Of a stretch of 64,000 bases of DNA, positions 52,847-64,000 are shown piece by piece. Each line of letters opens with the position of its first letter. Position 1 is the stretch's first letter. The stretch is from Excoecaria cochinchinensis. Taxonomy: Eukaryota > Streptophyta > Magnoliopsida > Malpighiales > Euphorbiaceae. The stretch lies in contig CANTUQ010000106.1 of assembly GCA_947683425.1 (NCBI GenBank), positions 5,641,001-5,705,000 of the forward strand, read 5' to 3'. A program made the translations under genes and the position numbers. The notes under the pieces were generated by a model. It was not told where the DNA came from and ran no database searches. It was given only the letters and a program-made list of their open reading frames with translations.

Positions 52847-53312
52847 TGATAACCGAACACTCTCTTTAAGAGTTCAAAAATCAGGCTCTTCCGGATATCC
52901 TCTACATCAATAGCTCGGTCTATCTCAATAGCTCGGAATCAACATTTGGAATGTCATTATTTGCGAAAAGCTCCAGGATGTTCAGCAGATCCTAATCTCA
53001 TAATAATGAAAGTTATCTGAAATCACTCAATAAATCCCTGTAAATCAGGAATCAAGCTCCAATCAAGGATTTTTGAGAATCCTCTCCTATTTAGAATTCT
53101 ATTTCCTATTCTGTCTATGGAAAGAGCCCTATATAAAGGAAAAAATTAGGTACATTTTCCTCTCTTTGGAATTTTTCGACAAACATAAACACACTTTAGT
53201 CAATTTACTGACTTGATCGTCGGAGTCTCCTTTGTCAGAAATCCATCGGTTTTTCTTGTATTTTTAGGTGACCTATTCAAGAAGACATCCCAAAAAAGTC
53301 TGATTGTCATCA
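52847..53312 (+). repeat. 5' LTR of gag-only LTR element
   Basis: 466 bp, TGATAACC...GTCATCA, matching 56420-56885; TSD GTGAA (52842-52846, 56886-56890). TATA (CTATATAAAGG) at about 53131. The sequence after it, TTTGGTATAGTGACCGTGG, sits where the primer site should be but I cannot assign a tRNA. Confidence 0.93.
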
Positions 53313-53623
53313 TTTGGTATAGTGACCGTGGAACACTTCAAAGATTTTCAGTCAATAATGGATCTCTTTCTCGACTTGCCTATCTCCGCTGCCCCATCAG
53401 CAAACCAACCTGAAACTGCCCCCAACCTTCGGTCAATCTTTTTGGCCAGACATTCCATCACTTACTGCCAGCTCAACTAGAACAAATCTCACCATTGCCA
53501 GCATGATAGCTATTCCCGCAAATACAAACCTATAAACTAGTAACACCCCAATCCATCACTATCCCAGCAATCCCAGGCCTAACTCTTCAAACTGGCCAAA
53601 GACTCCTAACCACCTTATCAATT

Positions 53624-54747
53624 ATGGCTGCTCAGGCACCACATGTAGCACCTGTACCCATCCCTCTGGCACCTCCCACAATCTAGACACCCGTAATTGC
53701 TCAAATCCCAGCACAAACACCACCACCTCTACCAAATACACTGTCCCCTAGAAGAACTATAACCCAGACAATCGAGCAGTCTGAAAAGTTGTTTAAAAAG
53801 AGGATGCAAAAGTACCAAAACTGCAATACCTTGCAATATCAGGGAAGCTTTCCATCCCCCTTATCCAAGGAAATTTTGGCTGCTCCTTTCCCCCAAATAC
53901 GGCTACCGCACTTGCCAAAGTACAATGGCAATACTGATCCCCGGGCTCATTTGGATGAATTCCATCATACCATGCTGGTACATACAACGAAAGATGTTGC
54001 CTTGTGTAAAATCTTCCCCCAAACCCTCACAGAGTCCGCACAGATTTAGTTTTGCAATCTACCCAAACACTCTGTCTATAGCTTTGAGCAGTTTAGCGAT
54101 ATGTTCATTGCTAAGTTCGTCATGGCTATTCACCCAACAAAGGTTTCGATCGATCTCAATTTGGTTCATCAGGAGAAGGGAGAGCCATAAGGGCCTATGT
54201 GGAACGGTTTAATGTGGTGGCTATGGATATTCAAAATCTAAATTTGGAAGTAACTATCGACACCCTCATTCGCAACACAAGGTGTCAGAATTTTAGTGAT
54301 TCCCTGAGCAAAAAGCCACAGAGTGACTTTATCGAGCTCATGTCCTGGGCTCATAAGTATATCAGAATGGATGAAGCTCACTGACTTCAATACAGCTCTC
54401 AGCTCAAAGAATCAGATAAAAGTTTCCAATCGGGCCGTGACTGAAATAATAGAGGTCGAGATGATTTTAGAAATAAGGGATCAGGCAGCTCGAACCGAAC
54501 TTTTGTAGTTACTAAACCGCGCTCTGGTGATCAATCGGAAGAAATATTGACACCCTTAACAGCCTCAAGGTCCCAAATTTTGGCATCGATGAAGGAAAAT
54601 GAGCCGATTAATTGGCCACGTCCCATGAGGGAGGATCCCAACAGGAACCAAAGCCTTTATTATTCCTTTCATAGAGACAAGGGCCATGAGACAAACAAGT
54701 ACCGGCGGCTCAAGCGGGAAATTGAGTTTTTAGTTCGGAAGGGATAG
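53624..54747 (+). pseudogene. gag: gag of gag-only LTR element
   Basis: From ATG 53624, a proline-rich N-terminus, a TAG at 53684-53686, then LPKYNGNTDPRAHLDEF (gypsy gag motif), a TAG at 54047-54049, the FEQFSDMFIAKFV segment, a frameshift near 54190 to a new frame with VERFN-like and DFIELMSWAHKYI, and finally FHRDKGHETNKYRRLKREIE (54660-54720), a zinc-knuckle region in which cysteines are lost. No protease, RT or integrase follows, so this is a non-autonomous element of the gag-only kind described in plants. Confidence 0.85.
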
Positions 54748-55149
54748 CTCAGCCAGTATGTAAATGGTAAAGATAAGAATGGTAAAGTTCGGTCCCCATC
54801 ACCTCAGAGACAAGACAACAGAGCTAGTATAAGTAGGAAAGTTCCATAACCCCACGTCATTGCAGGGGGTAAACATTATGATATTTTCAAGAACTCTAGA
54901 AAACGAAAAGCAAAAGAAGTATTTTCCTTGGGAGCTGGTGTTATCGGACTACGAGAAGATGCCGCAGTGTGGGTCTCTTGCGGAGCATTGGTGGACGCTT
55001 GGCCTATTTGAGATTTTTGCCTCTTTTCCCTCATCATCTCGGCCATGCTCGGTCTATCAATCCTCTTCATCACTATAAAAAAGAAAATAATGAGAGAGTA
55101 TTAGAACAGAAGAATTGCTAAAAGAGTATACCTTTTCTAGGATGCCGAG

Positions 55150-55911
55150 ATGATTCTTTTAGGATTAAGCTAAACTGGAGCTGCTCTTTGATGTCTATTT
55201 TGTTTTTGGCCAAAGCCTTCCACTGGACCAAAGTTCATTCCTCTCGTCAAAAAAGTACAAGGGGTTGTCATTTTTGTTGGCATATCGGCCCCAAGTTGTT
55301 CGAAAATCGAACTCATAGTCGTTATCCACAATGACGAAGTGATTCTTCCAGTTTTTCAAGGACTCCGGGTTCCTTGAAAAGATTCCATAGCTAGCTCAGG
55401 CCTGTATGTAATTGTGGTCCTCAGTACTTAGCTGGAGCCCGACCACATAGGTAGCCTGGAAAAGTTGGAGGGTCAGGTCGATGTCCTTGTCGACTGCCCA
55501 CATCTGCAATACCAAAATAGTTCACCATGTATATGGATGAATTTGGCCCATGGTCAAACCATAATAATTCAGCACCTCGACCTCAAATTCGGTCGGGGGA
55601 AGGCTCATTCCAGCATCAAAATCTGCCTCGTAGACAACTATGGTCTTCTTGCCCAAAAATTTGGCATTAGCTCGAACATTAGCCCCGGGAGCTCGATTCT
55701 TATAGCTTGCAGGAATGCCCAAATGTCTATGCAGTTCAACCATCTCACTACTCTTAACAGCCAAGCTGATACTTCCCACTCGAGGAAGTCTCATGGGCTC
55801 CTTCTTCCTCAACGGGCTTGGCTAACTGGTACTAGGAGATTTTAGAATATCGTCATTCAGGGGACCCACCTCCACTCTCACTCTCTCACTGGAACTCTCA
55901 GAGGTACTCAT
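55150..55911 (-). pseudogene. Antisense plant-transposon gene in gag-only element
   Basis: Starts at ATG 55911-55909 (MSTSESSSER), TAG at about codon 30, then PRVGSISLAVKSSEMVELHR and the core LPPTEFEVEVLNYYGLTMGQIHPYTW, typical of the plant 'putative gypsy-type transposon' family (PF04195-like). A second segment 55503-55200 continues with KDIDLTLQLFQATYVVG, ESLKNWKNHFVIVDND and RYANKNDNPLYFFD. The two segments are in different frames across a 22-nt gap, and a further stop lies in segment 2. Function is unknown. It is antisense to gag, as in Tat-1. Confidence 0.7.
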
Positions 55912-56403
55912 TGAAAGGATGTATCGAAAAATTTGGAATGAACAAAAGCACGAGGATAAAACGGTAGATCAGATGAAATTGGAATTGTTCAGAGAGCTAG
56001 AAGAAGAGATTGAAAACTGAAGGATGATAAAGCTATTGAAATCAAGACCAAGAGGATTGGAATCAATGAAAATAGAAGACAGGAGAACAGGGCAATGGAA
56101 AATAACTCTAAGCAAAATCAAAAAGAGGGAAAGGAAGAGATATATTTAACTGATACGGTCCACTAAAAAACAAACACGTGGCTGCTCAGCCATCATAACT
56201 ATTGGCATGGAAGTCGGAGCGTGTCAAGACATCAATACGAAATCGGAAGCGTCTCTCTCTTTTCATAACTGCTCCTGCCGTTAAAACACGTCTGACGAGA
56301 CGCCAGCTTGTCCTGTCATCATGATCTTTTAATAGGCCACGCGCCTATCAGCTATCCATTTAAAAACAAATTACCATCTCAACATCTGAAATAAATGTCA
56401 TAT

Positions 56404-56885
56404 ACTGAGGGGGAACTTATGATAACCGGACACTCTCTCCAAGAGTTCGGTAATCGGGCTCTTTCGGATATCCTCCACGTCAATAGCTCAGTCTATCTCA
56501 ATAGCTCAGAATCAACATTTAGAAAGTCATTATTTGCGGAAATTTTCAGGATATTCAACAGATTCTAATCTCATAATAACATAAGTTATCTAAAATCACT
56601 CAATAAATCCTTGTAAATCAAGAATCAGGCGCCAATCAAGGATTCTTGAGAATTCTCTCCTATTTAGAATTCTATTTCCTATTATGTCTATGGAAAGAGC
56701 TCTATATAAAGGAAAGAAGTAGGTGCATTTTCCTCTCTCTAGAACTTTTCGACAAACCTAAACACCCTTTAGTCAATTTACTGACTTGATCGTCGGAGTC
56801 TCCCTTATCAAAAATATATCGGTTTTTCTTGTATTTTCAGGTGACCTATTCAAGAAGACGTCCCAAAGAAGTCTTATTGTCATCA
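56404..56885 (+). repeat. Polypurine tract and 3' LTR of gag-only element
   Basis: ACTGAGGGGGAACTTA (56404-56419) precedes the LTR 56420-56885, which ends in CATCA before TSD GTGAA. Confidence 0.93.
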
Positions 56886-56890
56886 GTGAA

Positions 56891-57244
56891 GAAATTCATT
56901 TTCTTAGGTAAAGGATTTTCAACTTTTTTCACTTCACTCTACTCTTTATCTTCTACCTAATTGATTTTTATTTTGTTTAATATGCCCAAAAAGGATTGTC
57001 CTTAATTTTTTACCCCCTTGTTGACTTCATTTTCTACACTAAAGATGTCTCCTTTCTTATTGGCTTTGTTTAGATTTCTATATGTTATTAGATTTTGCTT
57101 ACAGAAGCTGTAAAATGTAAAGTAAGCATTGGCATTTTACTATCTAGTTACCAATTAGTTAGCTATAGAAATACAATCTTTTCAAGGATTGTTCCTCATT
57201 TGCTTTTCCTTTCAGTTTTGTATTGTGAAGAGTAGAAGGTTTTG
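56891..57244 (+). other. F-box gene 5' flank
   Basis: The 354 bp between the LTR element and the F-box ATG contain T-rich sequence; no clear TATA could be fixed. The LTR element may have displaced the original promoter. Confidence 0.5.
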
Positions 57245-57821
57245 ATGGCTTCAATCTCAAAGAGACAGAAATCCAAAGAGAAATTTACCAACAGTTATAA
57301 TGAATTAGAATATAGATTAAGCAGTTTACCTGATGATATTATTGTTCACATCCTCTCATTTCTCCCCACAAAGTATGTTGTGGGAACATGTGTTCTTTCC
57401 AAAAGGTGGGAGACACTGTGGCCTTCTGTCCCCATTCTAGATTTCGACGAACACCTATTATTTCATCCTATAAGATCAGAATTAAGGAGGGATCAATATG
57501 TTCCTGCTTATCGCATGAGAAGAAGCTTAAGTGCCGATAAGTTTAGCATATTTGTGGGCCGCGTGCTTTGTTCTTGTGATTTATCACACATTAGGAGATT
57601 CAGTCTCAAAGCTCATTATATTAATGGGTCTTACGTAACTGAGTGGATAAGTTTTATTAGTAGACCGCAGGTTGAAGAAATTGAGATCAATTCACGGAGA
57701 TTCCAAATGACAATAACCCCATTTGCATTCCAAAATTTAGTTGTTTTGAAGATCGAAAGGGAAGTTGAAATTTCTATCCCCAGTTCAGTTCATTTTCCAA
57801 GACTTAAGATCTTTCACATCT
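57245..57821 (+). pseudogene. F-box/LRR (FBD-type) gene, truncated
   Basis: From ATG 57245 the protein has a basic start, then an F-box LSSLPDDIIVHILSFLPTKY with the usual following VVGTCVLSKRWETLWPSVP, and then the beginning of the leucine-rich region (VEEIEINSRRFQ, LVVLKIER, FPRLKIFH). Such proteins are substrate receptors of SCF ubiquitin ligases; F-box binds SKP1/ASK. Usual family members have about 400-500 residues; here coding sense ends at about residue 192, where (TTA)n sequence begins at about 57822. It is therefore a 5' fragment. It has no early stop, so transcription could still give a truncated F-box protein. Confidence 0.88.
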
Positions 57822-57992
57822 CACTATTATTATTATTATTTAAAATGTTAATATTGTTAAATAAAATTCTGAAAAATTAATTATTGTTAATGTTATTATT
57901 GTTAGAATTATTATTATTTAATTATGTTAATTATTATTATCATTATTTAAAATGTTGATATTATTAAATATAATTATTATTATTTAATTAAG

Positions 57993-58060
<68 letters not shown>

Positions 58061-58500
58061 ACATGTTATTATTATTAAATAAAAATTTGAATAATTTAGT
58101 ATTGTTATTATTATTGTTATTATTTAATTATGTTAATGTTAAATTCATTATTATTATTATTAGTATTATAATTAAATAATAATTTGAATAATTTATGTAA
58201 ATTATATTATTATTAGTATTATTAATATTATTATTATTATTATTTAGATTATTATTAAATAATAATCTAATAAACTTATTATTGTTATTATTATTATGGT
58301 TGTTGTAATGAAGATGATTATAATATGACAATTTTCATTTTTCCTTTGATTTAGCATATCAAATAGCATAATTAACGTTAAAATGATCAGCAATTGTCTA
58401 GATATATTTAATTCTAACAACGAAGTTACTTTGTTCATATAATATTAGACTTATAAGTATTACAAAACATTAATGTTATTACTGTTATTATTGTTTAAGA
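57822..58500. repeat. (TTA)n-rich low-complexity stretch
   Basis: Long TTA/ATT runs, especially 57990-58060, broken by AT-rich sequence. It begins CACTATTATT with TCT before it. See findings for a possible left CACTA end. Confidence 0.85.
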
Positions 58501-59824
58501 TTACTTTTATTACAATCGAGGTGGATGGGAAAGACAAAATTGTGTTAGAAGTTTGTATTGTTGTTGGATACCAGTACATAATTAAAAATTAAAAGTGCTT
58601 TTCTGTCTTTATTTACAGGAGGTTTGGTTAATATTTAGGAAAAATTCTGCCAAAATTTTAGTAAAATCTTGTAGGAATTGTCAATCAATTACAGTTCAAT
58701 TATAATTATTTACTTGTTTGCAGGAAGCATCGATTGGTCGATCACCTACGCCAGGTGAGGTCTTCGTACACACTCACACCAAAAATCATGATAGTCAAAC
58801 ATTCGTCAATTCACGAGCCAAGCATTTACACGTATGTACAAATTATTATATTTTACTAACATATAATATTAGTTATTATTAATCATTAATTAATATAAAG
58901 TATTTGTTTAACGACAGGAACAAGTGCAACAGACAATTCATCAACATTCACAAAATTCAGATAATGTTGATGAGAATCAGATTTATTATGACATGATTAG
59001 TGGTAGAGACCAGCAAGGACGGGTCTTTGGCTTAGGTTCTTTCTCCAAAACCTGTAACTCTCATTCTTCCAACTCAAGCACAGCGGCTTCTAATAGACGT
59101 TCTGCCTCCCTCGAAGTAAATGAACTTTGGAATAATGTACGTGTATTGCAATCAGAATTGCAAGAATCACAAGCTCGGTGGCAACAATCAGAAGCTCGGT
59201 GGGAACAATCACTCGACTTCATATCTCACCTACGCAACGAGATGGCTAATTTGAAGAGTATGGTCACGTCATCATCACAGCAGCCTGATCGTTCACTTCA
59301 GCCATCGCCTCGTCCGCCACCATCAGCTTAGTTAGGATTTTGTAATATTATGACATCAAATAATTATTAACTTTATGATAAGTACAATTATTATATTATA
59401 TTATTTTTAAATATTAAATTTTAGATATTATCTTCATTTTTACATTATTCGGATATTAATATTACAGGTTAATTTTACAGTTTTTAAGAATTAATTTAAA
59501 AAATATTAATTTAAAAAATTAGAAAATTACCGACGGAATTATAATTTTCGTCGGTAAAATTACCGACGAAAATTGCAATTCTGTCGGTAAATTTTCGACG
59601 AAAATAGAATTTTTGTTGGGAAAATTAGCGACAGAAAATCAATTTCCATCGTAAAAATTATCGACGGAATTGCAATTTTCGTCGAAAATTTTCCCGACGA
59701 AAAATTTTTCGTCAATAATTTTCCCTATGCATCGTATACCGACGGAATTATTTTTCGTCTGCAATTCGGTTTCCCAATTGAATTTCCTTATTTTCCATCA
59801 GGAACCCAATTTTTTCTTGTAGTG
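58500..59824 (+). mobile_element. CACTA-2, right-hand part
   Basis: The right terminus TTTTTTCTTGTAGTG (ending 59824) is the CACTA end; its subterminal part (59525-59790) is full of CCGACGGAA/TTTCGTCGG repeats in both orientations. It carries two exons of a CACTA accessory protein. A clear left end was not found. Confidence 0.85.
58724..59331 (+). pseudogene. CACTA-associated Transposase_24-like protein, last two exons
   Basis: Exon 58724-58831 (after TTTGCAG, 36 codons, with EVFVHTHTKN and FVNSRAKHLH) is joined in phase to exon 58918-59331 (donor /GTATGT, acceptor GACAG/). Exon 2 reads DENQIYYDMISG, GRVFGLGS, then a coiled coil (NNVRVLQSELQESQARWQQSE) and a serine/proline tail. This is the C-terminal part of the plant Transposase_24 (TNP1-like) family. 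Upstream exons are missing. Confidence 0.8.
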
Positions 59825-59867
59825 TCTAATTCTTTCTTCCACCTTCTAACAAAGTGGTATCAGAGTC
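59825..59867 (+). repeat. End of copia-3 5' LTR and primer site
   Basis: TGGTATCAGAGTC (59855-59867) is the initiator-Met primer site. The bases before it (ending TTCTAACA) are the end of a copia LTR; the rest of the LTR is missing or hidden by CACTA-2. Confidence 0.75.
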
Positions 59868-60027
59868 AAGGTTCTTTCTTAGTATGATCTGTGGTTGCAG
59901 GATAGTCTAATCTTCCACATCAGAAAAGAATTTTCCTTGGGCTATTGTGAGTGTGTGAGAAAAAAAAATAGAATGGGTAAGTTGTGAAAAAAAAAAGAGA
60001 GTAAAAAAAATATCCAATTTTGATATG

Positions 60028-60940
60028 ATTTCATTCCAATACCCTCGTCTTACAAAGGATAATTATGAGAGTTGGTGTCTTCGAATGAAAGCCTTGCTAG
60101 GCTCACATGATGCATGGGAGATAGTAGAGAAAGGGTATGAGAAGCCATAAGATAAAGGAGCCTTGTCTCAAAATGCAAGGAATGAATTAGTAAAGACAAG
60201 AAAGAAGGATCAATAAGCCCTCACCATCATCCACTAATGTTTGGATGATTCAATGTTTGCAAAAGTGGCCGATACAACTACCTCAAAAGAAGCTTGGAAG
60301 ATCTTGCAGAAGTCTTTCCAAGGAGTAGAAAAGGTAAAGAAAGTAAGGCTCCAATCTCTAAGAATGGATTTTGAAGCAATAAAGATGAAGGAATCCGAAT
60401 CAATTTTGGATTATTGCTCGAGAGTAAGGACGATAACAAATCAAATGAAAAGATATGGCGAGAGGGTGGAGGATGTTCATGTGATGGAGAAGATCTTTCG
60501 AACTCTCACTCCAAAATTTGATTATGTGGTGTGCTCTATTGAAGAATCAAAAAATTTAGAGGAGATGACTATTGAATAACTAGAAGGATCCTTGGAAGCC
60601 CATGAAGATAAGATTAGTAGAAGACAAGGAGAAGTATTGGAGCAAGCTCTAAAAGCCAAAGCTTATTTGAAGGAAGATATAGCAGAAAGCCAACAAGGAC
60701 GTGGACGAGGAAGAGGATGAGGTCATGGACGTGGCCAAGGTAGAAAAGGAAGAGGTAGCCAATACAATTTTAATAATGAGGTGAGAAATTTTCAATCAAG
60801 TAGAGGTCGTGGAAGTGTAAGAGGTAGAGAACAAGGCCATAATTTGAAGACAAATAAAATGAGGTATGAAAAATCCAACATTGAGTGCTACAATTGTCAT
60901 AAGTTGGGCCATTATTCTTGGGAATGCTTAGTTCCTTGAA
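60028..60940 (+). pseudogene. gag: copia-3 gag
   Basis: YESWCLRMKALLGSHDAWE (DUF4219-like), then the UBN2 gag domain (60241-60579, e.g. WKILQKSFQGVEKVKKVRLQ), an RG-rich stretch and CCHC knuckle CYNCHKLGHYSWEC (about 60890-60930). Stops occur at about 60148, 60214, 60577 and 60718, several at positions where CAA would be expected. Confidence 0.88.
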
Positions 60941-60989
60941 TAATGAAGATGAAGATGAATCAACTTTGTTGCTAACACTCAAGGAGGGA

Positions 60990-61773
60990 GAGAAGGATGA
61001 CAAGAGCTCGTAGTATTTAGACAATAGTGCAAGCAACCATATGTGTGGGCTAAAGAAAAAGTTCGTGGAGCTTGATGCAAATGCATGGGGTAATGTGTCT
61101 TTTGCGGACTCATCAAAAATTCAAATTGAAGGCAAAGATACAATTATCATTTCTTCCAAAAATGGTAGCCATAAGCTTGTTAATGATGTCTACTATGTGC
61201 CTAAGTTAAAAGGCAATATTTTAAGCTTGGGATAACTCTTGGAAAACGGGTATGATATTCACATGAAAAATAATTATCTTTGGCTTCGAGATCAAAATGG
61301 TACATTGATTGCCAAGGTCGTTATGTTGAGGAATATAATGTTCACATTAAATCTCAAGACACTTGATGTAAAGTGTTTAAATGCTACAGTGAAGGAGCAA
61401 GCATGGTGTTGGCACATGAGATTTGGACACTTGAACTTTGGCGCTCTCAATGATATGGGAGAGAAGAAAATGGTGAAAGCGATGTCCTTAATCAACCATC
61501 CCAATCAAATTTGTGACACGTGTCTTCTTGGAAAGCATATAAGAAAGAGTTTCCCAAAGGAGGCCACATCGAGAGCAACCAAGCCACTCCAACTTGTTCA
61601 CACCGATGTTTGTGGGCCAATTGATCCATCATCATTTAGTGGCAACAAATACTTCATCTTCTTTATTTATAATTTTAGTAAAAAGACATGGGTTTACTTC
61701 TTGAAGCAAAAATCTGAAGCATTTGTTGCATTCAAGAACTTTAAGGCTCTTATAGAAAAGGAGAGCGGCTACA
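60990..61773 (+). pseudogene. copia-3 protease and integrase N-terminus, cut by Tat-3
   Basis: Protease motif LDNSASNHMCG (about 61017-61047), then ILSLG (TAA at 61233-61235), GAG-pre-integrase with WCWHMRFGHLNFGAL, CDTCLLGKH and the integrase start LQLVHTDVCGPI. The protein ends abruptly at 61773 where a Tat-type LTR begins; the five bases before it are CTACA. Confidence 0.9.

Positions 61774-64000
<2,227 letters not shown>

Noticed and set aside
55504..55525. 22-nt GT...AG intron in the antisense gene of the gag-only element
   Set aside because: Far below the minimum length for plant introns, and joining the ends makes a stop codon. More likely a deletion in a former intron or a frameshift.

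Overview
The window comes from a repeat-rich flowering plant nuclear genome, probably a eudicot. The evidence is complete Ty3/gypsy and Ty1/copia LTR retrotransposons, CACTA, PIF/Harbinger and Mutator-type DNA transposons, AT-rich spacers, and two host-type genes of plant families (a SAUR and an F-box gene). I cannot name the species. Almost everything is transposable-element DNA, inserted in nested layers, and most boundaries can be set by paired termini and target-site duplications (TSDs).

Layout. 1-580 and 18228-~18420: the 3' end of a copia element (copia-1) whose 3' LTR is split by the next element. 581-18227: Tat-1, a young, almost complete 17.6-kb Ty3/gypsy element of the Tat/Ogre type (LTRs 581-2652 and 16157-18227, about 1% different by eye; TSD ATATT). 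It has gag, protease, RT, RNase H, a second RNase H, and integrase in one reading frame broken by three stops. Downstream it carries a cargo block: an antisense two-exon gene and a sense gene with a 5'UTR intron, transcribed divergently from a small promoter region, then an array of nine 74-bp repeats. 18688-18954: a SAUR gene killed by one nonsense codon.

19985-20433 plus 42155-43594: decayed transposase-like sequence (perhaps Mutator type), split by Tat-2 (20434-42149, minus strand, TSD ATATG). Tat-2 is older and deleted. Its 3' LTR holds a CACTA element (21444-25790, with a 9-bp-TSD MITE inside it) and a PIF/Harbinger element (26998-30987). 43699-51544: copia-2, minus strand, TSD ATCAT, decayed, with an unusual G-box-rich leader. 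52847-56885: a gag-only LTR element (TSD GTGAA) that also carries an antisense plant-transposon gene. It sits about 360 bp upstream of an F-box gene (57245-57821) that breaks off into AT-rich and CACTA sequence (CACTA-2 ends at 59824). 59825-61773: 5' part of copia-3, interrupted at 61774 by a third Tat-type LTR (minus strand) that runs off the window.

How the parts work together. In the autonomous elements gag makes the particle, protease matures it, RT/RNase H copy the RNA from a tRNA primer, and integrase inserts the copy. The most interesting material is outside these functions: the divergent intron-containing gene pair of Tat-1, a covarying hairpin just after pol shared by Tat-1 and Tat-2, related sequence modules in the intron of the antisense gene, and a second, independent case of an antisense gene in the gag-only element. 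All identifications rest on reading motifs by eye; no database search was done.
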